Positions 58,160-64,000 of a stretch of 64,000 nucleotides of DNA are shown one piece after another (position 1 is the first letter of the stretch; each line of letters begins with the position of its first letter). Source of the DNA: Mallotus nudiflorus (Eukaryota; Streptophyta; Magnoliopsida; Malpighiales; Euphorbiaceae). The notes beneath the pieces were generated by a model. That model was not told where the DNA came from and did not search any database. It saw nothing but the letters and a program-made list of their open reading frames with translations. A program made the position numbers and the translations under genes. The stretch is from contig CANTUR010000009.1 in the NCBI GenBank assembly GCA_947683625.1, forward strand, positions 7,577,501 to 7,641,500, in the 5' to 3' direction.

Positions 58160-58600
58160 TCAATTATATCCTTAATCGTATTCCATCCAAATCTGTTTCT
58201 ACTATACCATATCAGATATGGCGTGGTAGAACACCAAGTCTTAAACATGTTAAGATTTGGGGATGTCTAGCTTTTATCAAAAAATTAAAGTGGGATAAGT
58301 TGGATGTGAAATTAATAAAAGGAAGGTTTGTTAGATATCCTAAAGATAGTTTAGGATATTACTTTTATCTTCCTATTGAACAAATAGTTATTGTAAGCAG
58401 AGATGCCATTTTTCTTGAGAAAGAATTTCTAAAGGAAGGTGGCATAGGAAAGAAGATAATATTAGATGAAGAGTCATCTAAAGAAATAGAACAAACTAAT
58501 CAAATGAATATTGATCAACCTGAGGAGCCTAATCCAATTGAAAATATCATCACAATAACTCCTAAAAAATCTAGTAGGACATCTTATCTTCCAGAGTGAT
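58160..58600 (+). pseudogene. Copia-1 integrase, right piece
   Basis: Resumes with ILNRIPSKSVSTIPYQIW, RTPSLKHVKIWGCLAF, RFVRYPKDSLGYYFY and VIVSRDAIFLEKEFLKEGG. The first 274 bases repeat 39832-40105; beyond that it continues the gene into the acidic linker EQTNQMNIDQPEEPN. A TGA follows near 58599. Confidence 0.85.
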
Positions 58601-59670
58601 ATGGCCTTCTACATGATATGAAAAAGTTGCATGCTCATGAAGATAGTCTTCATATAGATTATCCTACCACATATGAAGAAGCTTTATATGATAAAGATTC
58701 TTCTAAATGTATTAATGCTATGAGAACCAAAATGGATTCCATGTATACAAATAAAGTCTGGACACTTGTTGATCCTCCAAAAGGTATTGTACCTATTGGA
58801 TGTAAATGGATCTTCAAGAGAAAGACTGGTGCAGATGGAAAGGTTAACACCTTTAAAGCTAGGCTTGTAGCGAAAGGGTTTCACCAAAAAGAAGGGATCG
58901 ATTATAAAGAGACCATTTCTCCAATAGCCATGCTTAAATCCGTTTGAATTCTTTTAGCTATAGCCACACACTATGATTATGAGGTTTGGCAAATGGATGT
59001 CAAGACTGCATTCCTTAATGGCTATCTTGAGGAAGAAATTTTCATGGAGCAACCCAAGGGTTTTGAATCCAAGGAAAGATCTAAAGTGTGTAAGCTTAAT
59101 AGATCAATCTATGGCTTAAAGCAAGCTTCCAGGAGTTTGAATCATCATTTTGATGGGGCTATTTGTTCTTATGATTTCATAAAGAATAAAGATGAGCCTT
59201 ATGTTTACAAGAAGATTAGTGGGAGTCAAATCACTTTCCTAGTCTTATTTGTGGATGATATTTTGTAAATTGGAAATGATATAAGAATGATGACTTCTGT
59301 AAAAGTTTGGTTATCTAAAACTTTCTCTATGAAGGACTTAGGGGAGGTAACTTATATTCTCGGGATTCAACTCTATAGATATAAATCGACGAGAATGATA
59401 GGTTTATCATAAATTCTTTACTTGGAAAAGATATTGAAGAGGTTCAATATGCTTGAATCCAATAGAGGATTATTACCATTTAGGCTTGGTGTTCATTTAT
59501 CCAAAGGTATGTCTCCCAAGACGCCTAAGGAAATGGAACAAATGGCTAAAGTTCTTTATGCTTCAGCAATAGGAAGATTAATGTATGCTATATTGTGTAC
59601 TAGGCCTGACATTGCCTATGCTGTTAGTGTGACTAGCAGGTTTCAATCCAATCCAGGTTTAGAACACTAG
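58601..59670 (+). pseudogene. Copia-1 reverse transcriptase
   Basis: Reads YPTTYEEALYDKDSSK, NKVWTLVDPPKGIVPIGCKW, ARLVAKGFHQKEGIDY, WQMDVKTAFLNGYLEEE, SIYGLKQASRSLNHHF and the catalytic LFVDDIL (then TAA near 59266), GEVTYILGIQLY, and SAIGRLMYAILCTRPDIAYA. A handful of stops and one frame break interrupt it. It matches Copia-2 in style and is in better condition. Confidence 0.88.
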
Positions 59671-60235
59671 ATAGTTGTTAAATCAATCTTTAAGTACTTG
59701 AGAAGAACTAAAGATTTGATCTTAACTTATGGAGAAGGCGATATACAGAATAATGGCTTTATAGATTCTGATTTTCAATCAGACATGGATGATAGAAAGT
59801 CTATATCCAGGTTTATTTTCATCTATAATGGTGGTGTAGTGAGTTGGAAAAGTTCCAAACAAAGTATCACTACTGATTCCACTACAGAAGTCGAGTATAT
59901 AGCTGCATTAGATGCTGCTATAGAAGCTGTTTGGATTAGGAAGTTCGTAATAGAACTACAAGTTGTTCCTTCTATTGAGTTTCCAATTTCTCTCTATTGT
60001 GACAACAATGGAGCCATAGCATTGGCAAAGGAACCGATGTCTCACCATAAATCCAAACACATAGAAAGGCGCTTTCATATTATTTGAGAACTTGTTGGCA
60101 AGAGTGATGTGGTCATCCAAAAGGTAGCTTCAGCTGACAATGTTGCTGATCCACTGTCTAAAGTGCTCATACAACTACAGTTAGACTGTCATCTTAAAAA
60201 ATGGGTCTTAAATATTGTAGTAAATGGCACTAGTG
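59671..60235 (+). pseudogene. Copia-1 RNase H
   Basis: Reads FIDSDFQSDMDDRKSISRFI, GGVVSWKSSKQSITTDSTTE, VEYIAALDAAIEAVWIRKF and LYCDNNGAIALAKEPMSHHK, HIERRFHII, then in disturbed frames SADNVADPLSKVL. The last block is the normal end of copia pol, about 70 bases before the polypurine tract. Confidence 0.88.
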
Positions 60236-60247
60236 CAAGTGGGAGAT
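60236..60247 (+). promoter_or_regulatory. Polypurine tract of Copia-1
   Basis: AAGTGGGAGAT directly before the 3' LTR start TGTTAG. Confidence 0.82.
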
Positions 60248-62416
60248 TGTTAGTATAAGGTATGCCCTAATGGCATTCTTGTAATTATTTAGACATTGTA
60301 TGTAATACGTGTGGCAATAAAATATTCTTTTAAATAAATATGTTATTTTTTGAGTATTCATCCTTTAGTATTATGTTGAATAAATTTATTATCAAAGAGT
60401 TGATAATATGAGTTACAAATTTATTCAGTACATTTACTATAAATTGTTCATAGTCGATTAATTAATATTTGGATAATATTAATTAGACTATCATCTCTGT
60501 CTATTTTCCTTGATTAGTATGAGAAACTAATAGTGGGAGGCAGTGAATCTCATGCTACTTGATATGAGTGATCAGAATAGACATGTGGATACTCATTGGA
60601 TGGGTTAATCGAACAGTGACATTAGTATTATGATTGCAAGGATGTTAACATATAATCAACACTCACAATATAGATTACAATGGTGCATATAGTCCTTTCA
60701 CTTAAGGTGGCATAGTCATCCACATTTAGGTGGTTAGAGTTTGTTACCGCTTACATACTTATGTTAATCGTCACATAGGTATATGGCGTGTGGTGGCTCT
60801 AATTAGTTAAATGTAGGAATGTTTAGCCAAGATGGGATTCATTAACTAGTGTGAAACGGGATAGATCATATGCTATCTAAGTTTATTCTTGATAAATAAA
60901 TTCCTAGCTAGGATAAATACAACACAGTTTGAAAAAGAGTTTCAGTACTAGAAAGAGTTCTAGTATTTGTTATATTTTATCAAGAATTAAAACTTAAGAT
61001 GAGGTCATATAATAAAGCTATTAGAGTTTGATAATACCTTGACTCTAGGCTATATTGGAATCTTTAATGAAAGGAATTTAGTGCACGATAATTATGATCA
61101 GGTTCGTGTGAATCATAATATGTATTCATTTCTAATTGGGTAGTTGTGATATCGATACTAGGGGTCACTCATAGCTTATGAGAACTAAATGTGAATAATT
61201 GGGATTTTCACATTTAGAATTGAAAAGAGTTTCAAATAATATTAAATGTTAATATTATATTTTCTCATTGTCATTTAAACATGAACCTAGTAAGTCATAC
61301 CTAATAGAGTTTTATTTATTCACTATAGTATTAATCTAATTATTGATTAGCAGAGTTTAATCAATTGATCAAGATTAATAGAATTAGATTTATGTTTTGA
61401 ACAATGATTCTAGTATATTATGAAATCCAATTCAAATAAGAGTATTATTTATTAATTAATATATAATTAATATTTGATATTAATTAATATATATTAAATT
61501 AATAAATATATATATGCTGTTATTTATTTATGGACTTATCTTAATGGTCCAAATTGGTTTGGACATAGGCCAAAATTTATTTTTGACTAAAGATTAATTA
61601 AAGTGTATATATATGTATATATATAATTTAATATGTAAAATAATACATTTGATGTATAATTTACATACAAATTTATACATTAATATGTGTAGGTGGCAAG
61701 CTCAATTTTTGAATTAAGCAAGGTGGCATATTAATTAAGTGGATATTTCTAAAGTACACCTACGTTGTCATTTTTAATAATTTGGATGGTTAGGTGTATA
61801 CCTAAGGTGGCATACTTAATAATCACTTAATTAATTAATGCATACTTTTCCTTAGTGGAAAATTACTACACATATATCATTTGATATATCTAAGGCAAGT
61901 CAAGTGGCTTGGTAAGAAAAGGGAGAGGAAAATTAATGCTTAAGTGAGTTTTTACTTAAAAAGTTAAGAAAAATCACCAAGTAATTTTAGTTATAATAAG
62001 ATCATAAACCTAAAATAAACAAAATATATACTAAACGTATACTATATACTTGTGCTCTTATTAAATTAGTACAAGTTACTAAGTTTAATTAACACAAGTA
62101 AGTGACAGATAAGGCTTTGGTGTTTCAAACTAGAGGCCTTACATTTGGAGGGCTATGCATTTGATTCAAGGAATTGAACAAAAGGAAGGCTAAGTTCTAC
62201 AACAAGTAAGTTTACAAACTTATAATTAATTAATTATTTATTTGTATATTGGTTAATTTATTTAGTTGTGTATTTCAATGTAATTTGAATCCTGGGCAAA
62301 TGAAATTCTTCATTTTATGAAGGGTTATGATGAGGAAATTTTTGAAATTTACTCTATTTATACTTGTGCTTACAACACATGTATTTATGTTTAAATACCA
62401 TAATTGATTTCTAACA
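60248..62416 (+). repeat. Copia-1 3' LTR
   Basis: 2169 bp, TGTTAG...CTAACA, collinear with the 5' LTR. Followed by the TSD TTTTA (62417-62421). Confidence 0.92.
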
Positions 62417-64000
62417 TTTTAAGGCTAGCTTCTCACTTATTGGAACCGCCTCATTTTTCGTGTTACTAAAATCACTCTAATTATTGCTATGAACTAATTT
62501 ACAACTTCATCAAAGTACATCTGTCATCCTTGTACCTTAATGACTAAAGTGAGATTACTTAGGAACTCAAGTTCAAGTTTTTATTCCTCTGAAATTAGGT
62601 TTAGGTTTAGGAATTATGCTACCACTCTTCCATTGATTATCTTTTTAGTTAGGTACTCTATGTTAAATTTTTTTAATAACACCAACCATTTAACTAATCT
62701 TCTAATTAATGACAATGCTTCACACAAGTGCTTCATTATGTCCATTTTAGAGATTTATTGAATCTTGTTAGATTGGAAATAATGCCTCAATTTCTTTATG
62801 GCCTATACCATTATTAGAAAGAATTGCTCAACTTAATTGTACTTTTCTTTATAAGGCAACATCTTCTAACTGAAATAGTAGATAGCATGCTCCAATTTCG
62901 AATCCCTTTCTTAAACTAACATCACTATAATGGCATTCCTATCAATCAATAAATTAAGGATCAAAGGTTTTCCTTCTTTTGGCAGATTTAGTTAGATGGA
63001 TTCACTAAGTACTCCTTGAGCTTACTGAAAGTAAGTTGGCACTGCACTTTCCATTATATAAGCTTATTATTTTAGAATAGCTTGAAGATCGATTAATCAA
63101 TAGTTGTTAAGTTTGTAATAAAACTATTGATGAATTGCAACTTCCCTAAGAACCCTTTAATTTCTTTCTCTATCTTTGGTAGAAGTCACACCAAACACAC
63201 ACTTCTTTGGATTTAGTCTCAAATTGTACTTTTCTACTCTTTGCAGAAATCTTTTGAGTCATTTTGGATGTCCTTCTTGAGTCTCAGATTTCACTATCAT
63301 ATTATCCATATAAACTTTAACTTTTTTATGAATCATGTCATATAACATTGTTGTATTCATCCTTTTGTAGATTACCCCCTTATTCTTCAGTTTGAACAAT
63401 ATTACTCTATAGTAGTATATCCCTTAATTTATGATAAAAGCATTTTTAAGCTTGTTGATGATTGGAATGATAATTTGATTATACCTAAAAGCCCATCCAT
63501 TCAGGAGTAAATTATGCATGTCATAGCATTGTCAATTAACACATCTATATAAGGTAGTGGAAAGTCATCTTTTGAAATGCTTTGTTCAAATCCCTATAAT
63601 CCAAACAAACTCTTACTAACCCATTCTTTTTCGGTACTAGTACCACATTGGCTAACCATTTCAGGTAATTCACCACTCTTAAGAATTTCATCTTGATATG
63701 CTTGGCAATTTCTTCTTTGACTAGCTTAGCCTAATCTAGACTTAGTTTTATCAAATTATGCTTTATTGGTTTGAATTGCTCCTTGGTTGGGATGTAATGT
63801 TGTGTGATATCCAAATCAATACTTGGCATGTCATAATACATCCAAATGAATATTTTTTAATATTTTAATAATATTTTTTGAATTCTATCCTTTCTTTAAG
63901 GGCAATATCTTTCAAAATTTTCAAAATATGAGGATCATCCTCCATGCCAATGTTAAATGGTTCAGTGGTTATAGTGTGAATGTTGAAAATGCTTGTGTAA
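62417..64000 (-). pseudogene. pol: Tat-C RNase H and reverse transcriptase, right piece (runs off the window)
   Basis: Direct continuation of 33692-34516 across the Copia-1 insertion. Minus-strand traces: second RNase H start near 62430-62500, first RNase H with GFLGKLQFINSF-type sequence near 63100-63170, LNPKKCVFG near 63210, the catalytic region VYMDNMIVKSETQ near 63300-63330 (second Asp reads Asn), and VLVPKKNGLV near 63620-63650. Many stops. The pre-RT region reaches the window edge. Confidence 0.82.

Larger units (their letters stand above)
34517..62416 (+). mobile_element. Copia-1, LTR retrotransposon carrying an internal duplication
   Basis: LTRs at 34517-36678 and 60248-62416, a primer-binding site, gag, protease, integrase, RT, RNase H and a polypurine tract in copia order, flanked by TTTTA on both sides. 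Without the 18 kb foreign block at 40106-58159 and the repeated 274 bp of integrase the element would be of ordinary size, near 9.6 kb. The LTRs are highly similar by eye, so the insertion is much younger than the Tat sequence it splits. Confidence 0.9.

Noticed and set aside
62540..62761. Plus-strand ORF of 73 codons after Copia-1
   Set aside because: Antisense shadow of Tat-C RNase H sequence that is collinear with Tat-A.
1..64000. A host protein-coding gene or a bacterial or organellar segment
   Set aside because: Every recognisable protein segment belongs to LTR retrotransposons; no exon-like non-element coding, ribosomal or organellar sequence was seen.

Overview
This is a plant nuclear repeat block. 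The DNA is very AT-rich, and every coding trace I can recognise comes from plant LTR retrotransposons: Ty3/gypsy Tat and Athila-like elements, several Ty1/copia elements including a Sirevirus-like one, and one tiny non-autonomous TRIM. I found no host gene, rRNA or tRNA gene and no bacterial-type feature. The mix suggests an angiosperm, probably a eudicot; I cannot name the species from sequence alone. All element genes carry in-frame stops or frameshifts, so they are annotated as pseudogenes.

Layout. (1) 1-11508: Tat-A on the plus strand, with LTR, leader, gag, protease, RT, RNase H, the second (archaeal-type) RNase H typical of Tat, integrase, a short tandem motif in the 3' UTR, and an antisense ORF resembling the plant-mobile-domain-type extra ORF of Tat elements. 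(2) 11509-20157: Tat-B on the minus strand. It has a 2.1 kb LTR with adjacent polypurine tract, a 3' UTR with unusual tandem arrays (above all about 23 units of 60 bp made of paired palindromes at 13733-15152), a stray plus-strand Tat LTR end, then integrase, RNase H and RT. (3) 20158-27000: copia element Copia-2, which interrupts Tat-B and is cut off in its RT. (4) 27001-34516: minus-strand Athila-like remnants containing an old inverted copia LTR, then a plus-strand Tat-type LTR end abutting minus-strand Tat-C pol. (5) 34517-62416: Copia-1, with 2.16 kb LTRs and TSD TTTTA, inserted in the RNase H region of Tat-C. Tat-C resumes at 62417 and runs off the window.

The middle of Copia-1 (40106-58159) is a second copy of its own left flank plus the first 540 bp of its own 5' LTR. 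The simplest history is a tandem duplication of about 12.3 kb (27838-40105), followed by loss of about 4.8 kb from the second copy. After that a 9.9 kb Sirevirus-like element (45177-55107, TSD ATTAC) and a 393 bp TRIM (56852-57244, TSD TTATC) inserted into the second copy only; the first copy shows both empty sites.

The order of events that can be read is: Tat-C, Athila-like remnants and the old copia LTR, then Copia-1, then the duplication, then the deletion and the Sirevirus and TRIM insertions. LTR boundaries flanked by clean TSDs are reliable to the base. Boundaries of decayed Tat and Athila parts are approximate.
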